Assembly: GCF_000591415.1 (NCBI RefSeq)
Contig: NZ_JEMF01000014.1
Coordinates: 1-41,824 of the forward strand
Reading direction: 5' to 3'
DNA length: 41,824 nucleotides
From: Cobetia crustatorum
GTDB lineage: Bacteria > Pseudomonadota > Gammaproteobacteria > Pseudomonadales > Halomonadaceae
The translations under genes were made by a program, and so were the position numbers. The notes beneath the pieces are model-generated. The model made no database searches. It had not been told where the DNA came from and saw only the letters and a program-made list of their open reading frames with translations. This document shows, in pieces, positions 1 to 8,276 of the stretch. Numbering within the stretch: the stretch's first letter is position 1; every line of letters starts with the position of its first letter.

Positions 1-87
1 CTCATCCTGACACTGGGGGATACGGCGTCTACATCGGTAGGCCATTCGCGAGGCCTGACAAGCCGATTTCTCTCACGTATTGCACTG

Positions 88-936
88 ATGAGCGTCGTGG
101 CGCTGTTATCCGTGCCTGCCGTTGCTCAGACGTCGAGTGGACTGTCCCAGGAGGCACTTCGCGCGATTGAGAAAAAGGTGGATGCACGTATTGGTGTGAC
201 CGTACTGGATACCGCGGATGGTTCTCGCTTCAGTTATCGTGGCGACGAGCGGTTTCCGATGAGCAGCACCTTCAAAGCATTGGCGTGCGGCAGTCTGCTG
301 GCATTGGTGGATGACAAGCAAGAGTCTCTGCAGCGCAAGGTAAAGATCATGCCGGACGATGTTGTGACCTACTCGCCGGTAACGGAGACGCAAACCGAGG
401 GTGATGGCATGACACTCTCCGAGCTGTGTAGCGCAACTATCACTACCAGTGATAACACCGCAGGTAATTTGATTCTTGCCGCCTTGGGTGGGCCGCAAGG
501 ATTGACCGGCTATCTGCGTTCGCTGGGAGATGAGAAGACGCGACTGGATCGCACCGAGACCGCGCTCAACGAAGCGACTCCAGGCGATGTGCGAGATACC
601 ACGACACCCACTGCCATGGTGATGACGTTGGAGAAGCTGCTGCTGGGGGATGCGCTATCAGAAACCTCGCGACTCAAGCTGCAAGGTTGGTTGCTGGCCA
701 ATACCACGGGTGACGACAAGTTGCGTGCTGCCTTGCCTGCTGACTGGCAGATCGGCGACAAGACTGGCGGCGGGGGATATGGCACCAACAATGATATCGC
801 GATCATCTGGCCGCCAGGAAATGCTCCACTGATCGTCGCGGTCTATCTCACGAAAAGTACTGCCAGTATCGCCGAGCGTAATGCGGCGATTGCAGACATT
901 GGGCGCCTGTTGGTCAGCCAGACACAGCAGCGTTAA
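88..936 (+). CDS. Class A serine beta-lactamase (5' end uncertain)
   Basis: Periplasmic serine hydrolase that opens the beta-lactam ring of penicillins and related drugs. Numbered from the ATG at 88, all class A motifs are present: S60-T-F-K63 (nucleophile), S121-D-N123, E157-x-x-L-N161 (general base, Ambler E166) and K225-T-G227. C67 and C114 fall at Ambler 77 and 123, the usual TEM/SHV disulfide. There is no Cys at Ambler 238, so it is not KPC/GES-like. The stretch up to VPAVAQ resembles a signal-peptide core, but the ATG at 88 leaves no charged n-region. The frame is open to base 1, with basic residues just upstream (SRFLSR), so translation may start earlier, at a CTG near 55 or outside the window. 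No ampR/penR-type regulator is visible. Family is certain; substrate range is not known. Confidence 0.93.
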   Translation: MSVVALLSVPAVAQTSSGLSQEALRAIEKKVDARIGVTVLDTADGSRFSYRGDERFPMSSTFKALACGSLLALVDDKQESLQRKVKIMPDDVVTYSPVTETQTEGDGMTLSELCSATITTSDNTAGNLILAALGGPQGLTGYLRSLGDEKTRLDRTETALNEATPGDVRDTTTPTAMVMTLEKLLLGDALSETSRLKLQGWLLANTTGDDKLRAALPADWQIGDKTGGGGYGTNNDIAIIWPPGNAPLIVAVYLTKSTASIAERNAAIADIGRLLVSQTQQR

Positions 937-1064
937 GGGGGGCGGCAGAATAGCAGGTAGAGAGTCCGGCTCACCTCCGGCAACGAACAGTTGCCCTATG
1001 GGCGCGCAAGGTGCCTTGTGAGAAGGCATGAATGCCCGCATCTGTTGTATATGCATCAGGAAAT

Positions 1065-1093
1065 ACGGGGATGGCGATCAACGCCATCCCCGT
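1065..1093 (+). terminator. Hairpin between beta-lactamase and OYE genes
   Basis: A perfect 12-bp stem (ACGGGGATGGCG and its complement) with a 5-base loop lies 130 bp after the beta-lactamase stop. No T-run follows, so it is a weak intrinsic terminator candidate or an mRNA-stabilising hairpin. Confidence 0.5.
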
Positions 1094-1154
1094 TGTCGTT
1101 GAGGTCGTAGGCTTTCCTGTCTTCTTTTCGCTTCGTCATCTTCAGGGAATCATC

Positions 1155-2261
1155 ATGTCCACATTATTCTCCCCACTGCGCCTGGGGCCAGTCACGCTGA
1201 ATAACCGCATTATCATTGCCCCCATGTGCCAGTACTCTGCCGAAGACGGGCACATGCAGGCTTGGCATGATCAACACTTGGGCAGTCTTGCTCAGTCTGG
1301 CGCTGGCCTGTTGATCTTTGAAGCTAGTGCCGTCACCCCTGAAGGGCGCATTACCCAAGGTGATGTTGGGCTTTGGGATGATGCGACACGTGACGCAATG
1401 AAGACGGTGGTCGATAACATTCGCCGCTATTCACCGATGCCACTGGCTGTGCAGATAGGCCATGCAGGGCGCAAGGCATCATGTCAGAAACCTTGGGATG
1501 GCGGGGCAGCCATTTCCCCGGAACAGGACAATGGCTGGCAGACGCTTGCACCCAGCGCCATTCCCTTCAGTGAAGGGGGGCCGCTGCCAGAGGCCATGAC
1601 GGCTCAGCAGATTGCTCGGACCATCGAAGACTTTGTTCTGGCAGCGCGGCGTGCTGTCGATGCAGGACTTGAGGGCATCGAGTTGCATGCGGCACATGGC
1701 TATCTTTTGCATCAGTTCCTGTCGCCCTTGAGCAATCAGCGTGAAGACGCCTATGGCGGCACACTCGAAAACCGCATGCGCCTGACACTGGATATCTTCG
1801 ATGCCGTGCGTGCCTCGATTCCAGATCACATCGTGCTAGGTGTCCGCATCAGTGCCACGGATTGGGTCGAAGGAGGATGGGATCTGGCACAAAGCATCGA
1901 GCTTGCCAAACAGCTGGACACTCGTGGCTGCCATTATCTGCATGTGTCCAGCGGTGGTTTGAGTGAACAGCAGCAGATACCGGTTGAGCCCAATTACCAG
2001 GTACCGCATGCAGAGGCACTGAAGTCGCATGTCGTGATGCCGGTCATTGCGGTAGGGCTGATCACGGAGCCGCAACAAGCAGAAGATTTGCTGAGCAATG
2101 AGCGTGCCGATGCGGTGGCGCTGGCACGTGGCATTCTTTATGACCCACGTTGGCCATGGCACGCCGCTGCAGCGTTGGGCGAGACACTCAAGGCATCTCC
2201 GCAGTATCTGCGGTGTCAGCCACATGGTCTGAAGCATTTGCTGGAAAATCAGCAGGACTGA
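1155..2261 (+). CDS. Old yellow enzyme family NADH:flavin oxidoreductase (YqjM/XenA type)
   Basis: FMN-dependent, NAD(P)H-using ene-reductase acting on activated C=C bonds (enones, quinones, nitro compounds) in the cytoplasm. The 368-residue protein has the bacterial YqjM-type layout: N-terminal LFSPLRLG, C25 and Y27 in APMCQYSA (redox-tuning Cys of this subclass), H178 and H181 in LHAAHGY (substrate anion binding) followed by Y183, and SPLSNQREDAYGG. The frame is open further upstream to 1032, but family members begin at MSTLFS, and AGGGA precedes the ATG at 1155, so that start was chosen. It is a stand-alone gene between two hairpins. The physiological substrate cannot be read from the sequence; detoxification is an inference. 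Confidence 0.92.
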   Translation: MSTLFSPLRLGPVTLNNRIIIAPMCQYSAEDGHMQAWHDQHLGSLAQSGAGLLIFEASAVTPEGRITQGDVGLWDDATRDAMKTVVDNIRRYSPMPLAVQIGHAGRKASCQKPWDGGAAISPEQDNGWQTLAPSAIPFSEGGPLPEAMTAQQIARTIEDFVLAARRAVDAGLEGIELHAAHGYLLHQFLSPLSNQREDAYGGTLENRMRLTLDIFDAVRASIPDHIVLGVRISATDWVEGGWDLAQSIELAKQLDTRGCHYLHVSSGGLSEQQQIPVEPNYQVPHAEALKSHVVMPVIAVGLITEPQQAEDLLSNERADAVALARGILYDPRWPWHAAAALGETLKASPQYLRCQPHGLKHLLENQQD

Positions 2262-2286
2262 TCCTCGAGGTTTTTTACTAGCAAGA

Positions 2287-2330
2287 GCGCCCGCGGCACG
2301 TGATGATATTCTCAGTGCCGCGGGCGCTTT
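2287..2330 (+). terminator. Intrinsic terminator after the OYE gene
   Basis: A 13-bp GC-rich perfect stem (GCGCCCGCGGCAC / GTGCCGCGGGCGC) with a 15-base loop, followed by TTT. It lies 25 bp past the OYE stop. Confidence 0.75.
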
Positions 2331-2553
2331 GCGTTGCATGGAGTCGCTGAGACACCTTTGAGTCATCTAGAAGTGAGTGGATATTTCGATGCGACGTTAT
2401 CGCAGGCCATTCAAGAAGGTGTTCAATGGCGACTAGGCAGCCTGTAATAATTAAAGATATGTCATGGGCGTGTGGCACGAATGATGGAAGGTATAGTGGG
2501 TCAAGAATGGGCCATTGATAACGATAAAAATATCATGCTTGGAGGTGATTCGA

Positions 2554-3447
2554 TTGGATAATACACGTGGTAGCCTATTCATGATTTTAGCAATGGCTGC
2601 ATTTTCCGTTGAGGATATGCTGTTCAAACTGGCGGCGGATTATACCTCTATCGGTATTCTACTGATCATGTTTGGCTTGGGGGGTATGTCGATTTTCATG
2701 GTGCTTACCTGGCGTCGACGGGAAACTCTCGTGCCCCTCGCTATTTTCTCTCGTCCTATCTTCATTCGTGTCGCATGCGAAATAACCGCCCGGCTATGTT
2801 TCGCACTGGCCATCACGTTGACACCATTATCCAGTGCATCCGCCATTTTGCAGGCAACGCCGCTTGTCGTGGTCTTGGGAGCAGCACTGATCTTTGGAGA
2901 ATCGGTCAGCGTGAAGCGCTGGCTAGCCATTGGCATTGGTTTCATCGGGGTATTGATGATCGTGCGCCCGGGCCTCGATAGCTTCAATGCTGCCTCATTG
3001 TTCGCTGTGATCAGCACACTAGGCTTTGCAGGACGAGATCTGGCCACGCGAGGCGCTTCTTCGACCATTTCCAATGTGCAGCTGGGGATCTATGGTTTTC
3101 TTGCCTTGATTCCCGCAGGCATTCTGTTTGAGCTGTACCAGCCAGCACCATTTCGCTTTGCGTCAGAAGCGGCCTGGTTGATCGCAGGCATCGTGGTCTT
3201 TGGGGTCATGGCCTATAACGCCCTGACTATTGCCATGCGTAAGGGAGCGGTCTCAATTGTGACGCCATTTCGCTATACACGACTATTGTTTGCGCTGATA
3301 TTAGGAGTAGTGGTCTTTAACGAGACGCCTGACGCCATGACGCTCATTGGGGCTAGTGTGATCATCCTGAGTGGGATTTATATTCTGACCCAGAAGGACA
3401 GCAATACCGTTGCACCGATAACTCGATTGGATATCACAAGCAAGTAA
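2554..3447 (+). CDS. EamA/DMT-family inner-membrane transporter
   Basis: Predicted metabolite exporter of the drug/metabolite transporter superfamily. The roughly 297-residue protein has about ten hydrophobic segments arranged as two EamA repeats; the second starts near SLFAVISTLGFAGRD. The proposed start is a TTG at 2554, preceded by a strong GGAGGTGA at 2541-2548 with good spacing. An in-frame ATG at 2515 would add a polar 13-residue extension without a ribosome site. It is a single gene ending at a terminator. The substrate is unknown; amino acids or other small metabolites are typical of the family. Confidence 0.85.
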   Translation: MDNTRGSLFMILAMAAFSVEDMLFKLAADYTSIGILLIMFGLGGMSIFMVLTWRRRETLVPLAIFSRPIFIRVACEITARLCFALAITLTPLSSASAILQATPLVVVLGAALIFGESVSVKRWLAIGIGFIGVLMIVRPGLDSFNAASLFAVISTLGFAGRDLATRGASSTISNVQLGIYGFLALIPAGILFELYQPAPFRFASEAAWLIAGIVVFGVMAYNALTIAMRKGAVSIVTPFRYTRLLFALILGVVVFNETPDAMTLIGASVIILSGIYILTQKDSNTVAPITRLDITSK

Positions 3448-3482
3448 TAGTGCTTGTTGACTGAGTGTCTCATTACTCTTGA

Positions 3483-3519
3483 AACAGGAGTGGCGCATTT
3501 CACGACATTCCTGTTTTTT
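3483..3519 (+). terminator. Intrinsic terminator after the EamA gene
   Basis: A 10-bp stem (AACAGGAGTG with CATTCCTGTT, one G-U pair) and a 13-base loop are followed by a T-run ending at 3519. Confidence 0.75.
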
Positions 3520-3622
3520 GTTCAATGACCTATTTTTCATTCAGGCGATAGGAGATGTTCACTCATGGCATGAAGCATGATGCTGAGGGGGCATTTCTTG
3601 ATAAAGACAACGCGCTGGAGCG

Positions 3623-4279
3623 CTACTCGTCGTCCTCCACAACGGCCTGACGCGTCAAGCACAGTGCCAGCAGAGTATTGAGGGCGTCGGATATTGAGGC
3701 GATATATCGCGGGGAATCCTCGATGAAAGGTAGAGACTCGCCGATCACGACATCACAATTGAAGGGCACCAGAATTGCTTCGCCTTTAGGAAGCGCACGT
3801 CCTAGGCCATGTAGCATGACAGGCACGACGTTGACGTCAGGGCGTGCTTTGACGAGATGGTAGATTCCTTTTTTCAATGCACTCAATTGCTCGGGGGCAC
3901 CTCGTGAACCTTCTGGAAATATCAATAGTATATCGCCATTGTCTAGTGCCTGATAACACTTGTCGAATAGTACTGTCTTGTCTGTTATCTGGCTGCGTGT
4001 AATAGGAATGATACCGATGACATTCAATGAGAACCACGCAATGTATCTGTTTGCCAGAAAATAATCTGCCGCCGCAACAGGTCTGACTCTATGGATCTGG
4101 CTGAGAGGATAGAGACTCATCAGCACCATTGTATCCAGGTGGCTATTGTGATTGGCGACGATGATGGCAGGGCCTGTCTGTGGGAGTCTGAATTTGAAGA
4201 ATACATTCAATCCCAGTCCTAGCAAGACAATAGGTTTTATGAACAATCCAAAAAAGAGTATTTTTAGAATACGATTCAT
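3623..4279 (-). CDS. PlsC-like 1-acylglycerol-3-phosphate O-acyltransferase
   Basis: Membrane-bound acyltransferase predicted to convert lysophosphatidate to phosphatidate. The 218-residue protein has an N-terminal hydrophobic anchor (about residues 5-28), the catalytic HX4D box H44-N-S-H-L-D49, and the substrate-binding motif F121-P-E-G-S-R126. It is the last gene of a three-gene minus-strand operon. The ATG at 4279 lies 8 bases after the cdsA-like stop. A TTG at 4291 would overlap that stop but has no better ribosome site. Placed after a CDP-alcohol transferase and a CDP-DAG synthase, it would supply the phosphatidate they use. The DNA is clearly AT-richer than the rest of the window. Acyl and acceptor specificity are inferred. 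Confidence 0.87.
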   Translation of the reverse strand: MNRILKILFFGLFIKPIVLLGLGLNVFFKFRLPQTGPAIIVANHNSHLDTMVLMSLYPLSQIHRVRPVAAADYFLANRYIAWFSLNVIGIIPITRSQITDKTVLFDKCYQALDNGDILLIFPEGSRGAPEQLSALKKGIYHLVKARPDVNVVPVMLHGLGRALPKGEAILVPFNCDVVIGESLPFIEDSPRYIASISDALNTLLALCLTRQAVVEDDE

Positions 4280-4287
4280 GGAAATTC

Positions 4288-5220
4288 TCAATAGTGGGTG
4301 TAGTAAAGGAAGTGGAAAAATAATGGAGCTGTATAAATGAGGCTGTCCACTCTATCCAGCAGTCCGCCATGCCCTGGAATTAGTGTTCCGCTGTCCTTGA
4401 TGGCTAAGTCTCGCTTTACTGATGAAATAACTACATCGCCAATGAATCCACTGATAGCTATCAGAGCGCCTGCAATAAAGCCTTGCCCTGTCGTCAAGGG
4501 GGTTAGATAGGGAGCGAGCATTCCTGAGATGATAGTGACTGTAATGACGCCGCCAATGAATCCTTCCCACGTCTTTTTAGGGCTGACCTTGGGGATGATC
4601 TTATGCTTCCCTAATGTCTTTCCCCAGATATACTGGCATACATCATTGAATTGCGTGATGAATATCAAGAACAATACAAGCCCCAGTCCACCAGCCTGCT
4701 CATTTTTGACGGGCAGTTGTAGCAGGTAGGCAATATGGCTGATGCATAATACCGACAGCATGACAGCCCAGTGTATCGTCCCAAGAGAGCGTATGAAGCC
4801 GCTGGTTTCTCCTACGAAAACAGCTCTCATTGGTAGGAACAAGAATACATAAATAGGGATGAATATCAGGAACATGCCATACCATTCCGTCGCAACCCAA
4901 TAATATTGGATGGGTATCGCCAAATAGGCCCACAGTAATATCCGTCGATCAGCTTGTCGTGTGGGCATGATTGAAAAGAATTCTTTCAGTGCGAGGAAGC
5001 TTAGCAACGCGAAAAAGACGATAGAGACCGTATCTGACGCAACCAAAATCCCGAAGAGGATAGCGATCATCCACCACCAAGACTGAATTCTCTGCTTTAG
5101 TTCAGTATGGTCAGCATGTGGCTTTTTACGTTTTATGCTCCATCGTGCGAACGAGGCAATAATGAGAAGACCGACGACAAACAGCATCATGTAAAGAGAG
5201 TGAAGAGGTATGTCAAACAT
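4288..5220 (-). CDS. CdsA-like phosphatidate cytidylyltransferase (YnbB type)
   Basis: Integral membrane enzyme making CDP-diacylglycerol from CTP and phosphatidate. The 310-residue protein has about eight membrane segments and a complete C-terminal CDS signature at residues 266-292: SSVKRD, KDSG, PGHGG and the closing DRVD. The ATG at 5220 has AGGAG eight bases upstream and overlaps the preceding gene by 8 bp. A longer frame from 5274 would intrude deep into that gene. The length and pairing with a CDP-alcohol transferase recall E. coli ynbB/ynbA, so this is probably a second, accessory CDP-DAG synthase. The AT-rich composition is shared with its two partners. Confidence 0.9.
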   Translation of the reverse strand: MFDIPLHSLYMMLFVVGLLIIASFARWSIKRKKPHADHTELKQRIQSWWWMIAILFGILVASDTVSIVFFALLSFLALKEFFSIMPTRQADRRILLWAYLAIPIQYYWVATEWYGMFLIFIPIYVFLFLPMRAVFVGETSGFIRSLGTIHWAVMLSVLCISHIAYLLQLPVKNEQAGGLGLVLFLIFITQFNDVCQYIWGKTLGKHKIIPKVSPKKTWEGFIGGVITVTIISGMLAPYLTPLTTGQGFIAGALIAISGFIGDVVISSVKRDLAIKDSGTLIPGHGGLLDRVDSLIYTAPLFFHFLYYTHY

Positions 5221-5884
5221 GACGCGACTCCTGAGGAGAGGCTGATTCAAGGTATTGATAAGCATCTCGCGCACGGTAATAAAGAGTCAGCAGCGAGCCG
5301 AGATTAACGATGATCAATGCGATCAACAATACGTAACCTTGAGTGCCGAACCAGAGAGATTCTAGTGGCATCACCAGTAACCCGATCGTCATGACCGCCA
5401 TCCGGTGTTGCTTGGCCATCGGACCTGTGAACAAGGTGGGTGCTCCAATGGAGCTGGCTAATGTACGCACGTAGGCTGTTTTGACGGCCAGGAGACCTGC
5501 TAGCCAACCGAATTCAATAGCCCATGGGAAAAGGGCGATAGCATAACCGGCAGAGACGAGAATAAGGGGGTCAGCAATTCGGTCCGGGATGTCATTGAAT
5601 AACTCGCCCGAAGGCGTTGATTTTCCTCCTTCCATCGCTACCATGCCATCGAAAAGATTACATAATAGGCGACATTGCACAAAGAGTGCGGCAAGCCAGC
5701 TCCACCATATACTGTATCCTGCACCAATGGCGAGTAAACAGAGTCCACATAATAGCGCAAAGATAATACTTGTCATCGAAATTTGATTGGGAGTGATGTT
5801 TCGTTGACTCAGCACGATGGCGATAGTATTCATTAATTTGATGTTGCGTATTTTAAGTGGACGCCGTCCATCCATGTCGCTCAT
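5213..5884 (-). CDS. CDP-alcohol phosphatidyltransferase family protein with atypical active site
   Basis: Predicted membrane enzyme transferring a phosphatidyl (or similar) group from a CDP-linked lipid to an alcohol. The 223-residue protein has several membrane helices. The family motif D-x2-DG-x2-AR-x8-G-x3-D-x3-D aligns without gaps at residues 76-101, but three positions differ: N76 for the first Asp, M84 for the Arg, and N97 for the third Asp. D79, G80, A83, G93 and the catalytic-base D101 are kept, and D98 sits next to N97. It is the first gene of the operon, with an AAGGA ribosome site, and overlaps the CdsA-like gene. Organisation resembles E. coli ynbA. It may be a specialised or inactive member; the alcohol substrate is unknown. 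Confidence 0.82.
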   Translation of the reverse strand: MSDMDGRRPLKIRNIKLMNTIAIVLSQRNITPNQISMTSIIFALLCGLCLLAIGAGYSIWWSWLAALFVQCRLLCNLFDGMVAMEGGKSTPSGELFNDIPDRIADPLILVSAGYAIALFPWAIEFGWLAGLLAVKTAYVRTLASSIGAPTLFTGPMAKQHRMAVMTIGLLVMPLESLWFGTQGYVLLIALIIVNLGSLLTLYYRARDAYQYLESASPQESRHV

Positions 5885-5955
5885 TGCATGTCCTTATCGA
5901 GTGTTTAAAGATAGCGCTGGTATTATTTGGTAAAGATGATTGTTATTTTAATATC

Positions 5956-6786
5956 TTACTCGTTCAAGGATCTATTGTCACCGGGAGTGATGACATAACG
6001 CGCAGGCGTAGCCCCCAATAATTTCTTGAACATGCTGATGAAAGCATTGACGGACTGATAGCCGATTTCTTCGGAGACACGCTGCACGCTCATGCCTTCG
6101 GCGAGATGGCGAATCGCCACGATCAGATGCAGCTGTTGGCGCCAGCGGCTGAAGGTGAGTCCAGTATCTCGCTGAATAAGACGTGCGAGGGTGCGTTCGC
6201 TCATCGCGAGCCCACTTGCCCATTCTTTTAGCGTTCGACGGTCATCTGGGGCGCTGATCAAGGCCTCGCTGATACGGATGAGGCGAGGATCATTTGGCAG
6301 AGGCAAGTGCAAGCGTTCTGCTGGCATGTGTACCAATTCCTCCAGCAGTACCGATACCAAGCGTCCGATGGGATTGTCAGTCGCGCCTTTCACTGGAAGG
6401 TCATTCACGGGAATGTCTGCCAAACGCAGTACGAGCTCCCTCAGCAGGGGAGAGATGGAAAGAGTGCAACTGTGGCTCGGCATTTCAATGATACCGGGCT
6501 CCACGAATAGAAAGCAGAGGCGTCCACCACGCGTGACACGATTGCTATGGGCGACGCCACCGGGAATCCAGACCCCACTGCGTGGCGGTACCATCCAGAG
6601 ACCGTCCGGCACTCGACAGGTCACGACGCCATGTAGAGCGATGACCAGCTGGCCCTTGCGATGTTGATGAAAGGGCAGCTCCATCGCTTGTCGTTCTGAA
6701 TCGACATGCAATGCGATGCCCGGAGTGTTGGTCTGGTCAGGATCAAATTGACAGAGGAAAGATGTCTCACGGGATAAGTCGATCAT
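5956..6786 (-). CDS. nimR: AraC-family regulator, NimR-like
   Basis: Transcription factor with an N-terminal cupin-type sensor (about residues 30-105; histidines in FHQHRKGQL and VAHSNR) and a C-terminal AraC double helix-turn-helix (about 170-265; SERTLARLIQRDTG, then IGYQSVNAFISMFKKLLGATP). It is divergent from a CynX/NimT exporter across 118 bp, the same arrangement as E. coli nimR-nimT (yeaM-yeaN), where NimR represses the exporter. By analogy it controls the neighbour from the shared intergenic region. The symbol rests on family resemblance plus context. Confidence 0.85.
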   Translation of the reverse strand: MIDLSRETSFLCQFDPDQTNTPGIALHVDSERQAMELPFHQHRKGQLVIALHGVVTCRVPDGLWMVPPRSGVWIPGGVAHSNRVTRGGRLCFLFVEPGIIEMPSHSCTLSISPLLRELVLRLADIPVNDLPVKGATDNPIGRLVSVLLEELVHMPAERLHLPLPNDPRLIRISEALISAPDDRRTLKEWASGLAMSERTLARLIQRDTGLTFSRWRQQLHLIVAIRHLAEGMSVQRVSEEIGYQSVNAFISMFKKLLGATPARYVITPGDNRSLNE

Positions 6787-6904
6787 GGTGTCAGTAGATT
6801 GTCAGTTTTTAGGTATCTAAAGTCATTATGGCTTAATTCAGGCGAAGTTGTGATGGTTACACTCCTATCGTGTGCCTGACTGACTTTGAAAATGAGAATT
6901 CGAA

Positions 6905-8113
6905 ATGTCTGATACTTCCTGTACTCGTGTAATGCCTTCTCGACGATGGGGACATCACCCAGCGGTGTTGGTTGCGGGTATCTTGTTGATTGCGATGAAC
7001 TTGCGTGCGCCTTTCACCAGCGTAGCGCCGCTGCTGGAGAGTTTGCAGCAGGCGCTGGGGTTTAACGCTACCGCGGCAGGTTTGTTAATGATTCTGCCGT
7101 TACTGGCTTTCGTGATTGTTTCCCCGTTGGTGCCACGTCTGGCACGAGGACTGGGACTTGAGCGTAGTGCTTTTCTAGCGTTGCTCATTATCGCGCTAGG
7201 CATTGTACTGCGTGCCCAAGGTTCAGTGCTGGCCCTCTATCTTGGTCTGGCATTGGTTGGTGCGGGTATTGCTATAGGTAACGTGCTGCTGCCTAGCCTT
7301 GTGAAGCGAGACTTCCCCAATCACATCGCCTTGTTGACCTCCTGTTATGTCCTGACCATGGGCATCATGGCAGCGATTGCGTCTTCGACAGCGATTCCGC
7401 TGGAACAAGCGACGACCTCGGGTTGGAGGTTCGCACTGGTTGCGATGTTGGTGTTACCTATCATCACCATGCTCGTGTGGTGGCCGCAATTATCAAGCCG
7501 TACGGCTCCTCTCATCGCTTGTGCGCCTGTCGCACGGAGTACAAGCATCTGGAAGTCTCCACTTGCCTGGCAAGTGACGATATTCATGGGGTTCAATTCA
7601 CTGGTGTATTACACCGTTAATAGCTGGCTACCGACGATATTGGCGGATAGTGGCTTTACGGCGGAGCAGGCGGGTTCGCTACATGGTGTTTTACAGCTGG
7701 CATCCGCCGTTCCTGGCTTGGTATTGGTTCCCTTGATGCCACGCCTCAAGGATCAGCGGATGATTGCCTGTCTGGCGCCTGGCATGTCTCTGGCCGGCTT
7801 CATCGGGCTGTTATTGGCCCCTGAGTGGGCGCTTGCGTGGGTGATACTGATTGGTGGTGGTGCTGGAGCGGCCTTTATCCTGGCGCTGTCTTTTGTCGGC
7901 ATGCGTTCTCGTAATTCCAGCCAGGCAGCATCGCTATCAAGCATGGCGCAAACGGTAGGCTATCTGGTCGCCGCGATGGGGCCGCCGATTATCGGTGGCA
8001 TGCACGATTGGTTCGGTAACTGGCAGTTAGCTCTCATGGTATGCGTAGGGGCTTGTGCTCTGATGGCCTGCTTTGGCTTCCTGGCAGGACGTAATCTCCA
8101 GTTACCTGAATAG
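6905..8113 (+). CDS. nimT: MFS exporter, CynX/NimT family
   Basis: Twelve-segment major facilitator of 402 residues, close in length to E. coli NimT (about 393), which exports 2-nitroimidazole. After a short polar N-terminus the family start LLIAMNLRAPFTSVAPLL is recognisable, followed by the first-half helices, the loop around residues 195-220, and a second half beginning FMGFNSLVYYTVNSWLP. It is divergent from the NimR-like regulator and so probably induced by the compound it exports. The ATG at 6905 has only a weak purine-rich ribosome site. A role in cyanate or other small-molecule transport cannot be excluded. Confidence 0.85.
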   Translation: MSDTSCTRVMPSRRWGHHPAVLVAGILLIAMNLRAPFTSVAPLLESLQQALGFNATAAGLLMILPLLAFVIVSPLVPRLARGLGLERSAFLALLIIALGIVLRAQGSVLALYLGLALVGAGIAIGNVLLPSLVKRDFPNHIALLTSCYVLTMGIMAAIASSTAIPLEQATTSGWRFALVAMLVLPIITMLVWWPQLSSRTAPLIACAPVARSTSIWKSPLAWQVTIFMGFNSLVYYTVNSWLPTILADSGFTAEQAGSLHGVLQLASAVPGLVLVPLMPRLKDQRMIACLAPGMSLAGFIGLLLAPEWALAWVILIGGGAGAAFILALSFVGMRSRNSSQAASLSSMAQTVGYLVAAMGPPIIGGMHDWFGNWQLALMVCVGACALMACFGFLAGRNLQLPE

Positions 8114-8276
8114 CATTAGCGTTAGCGCTCCACCTTGAGTCTTTCTTTGTTTGAGAGGGTAGCACTGAGAGGTAATATCGAAGAAGATTTACTGATCATC
8201 TGGTCAGGTCTCGATATTGGACTATCTTGCGACTGGTATTCTCTCTTGCCCGTTTATCATGACAAGGATGTCTTGA

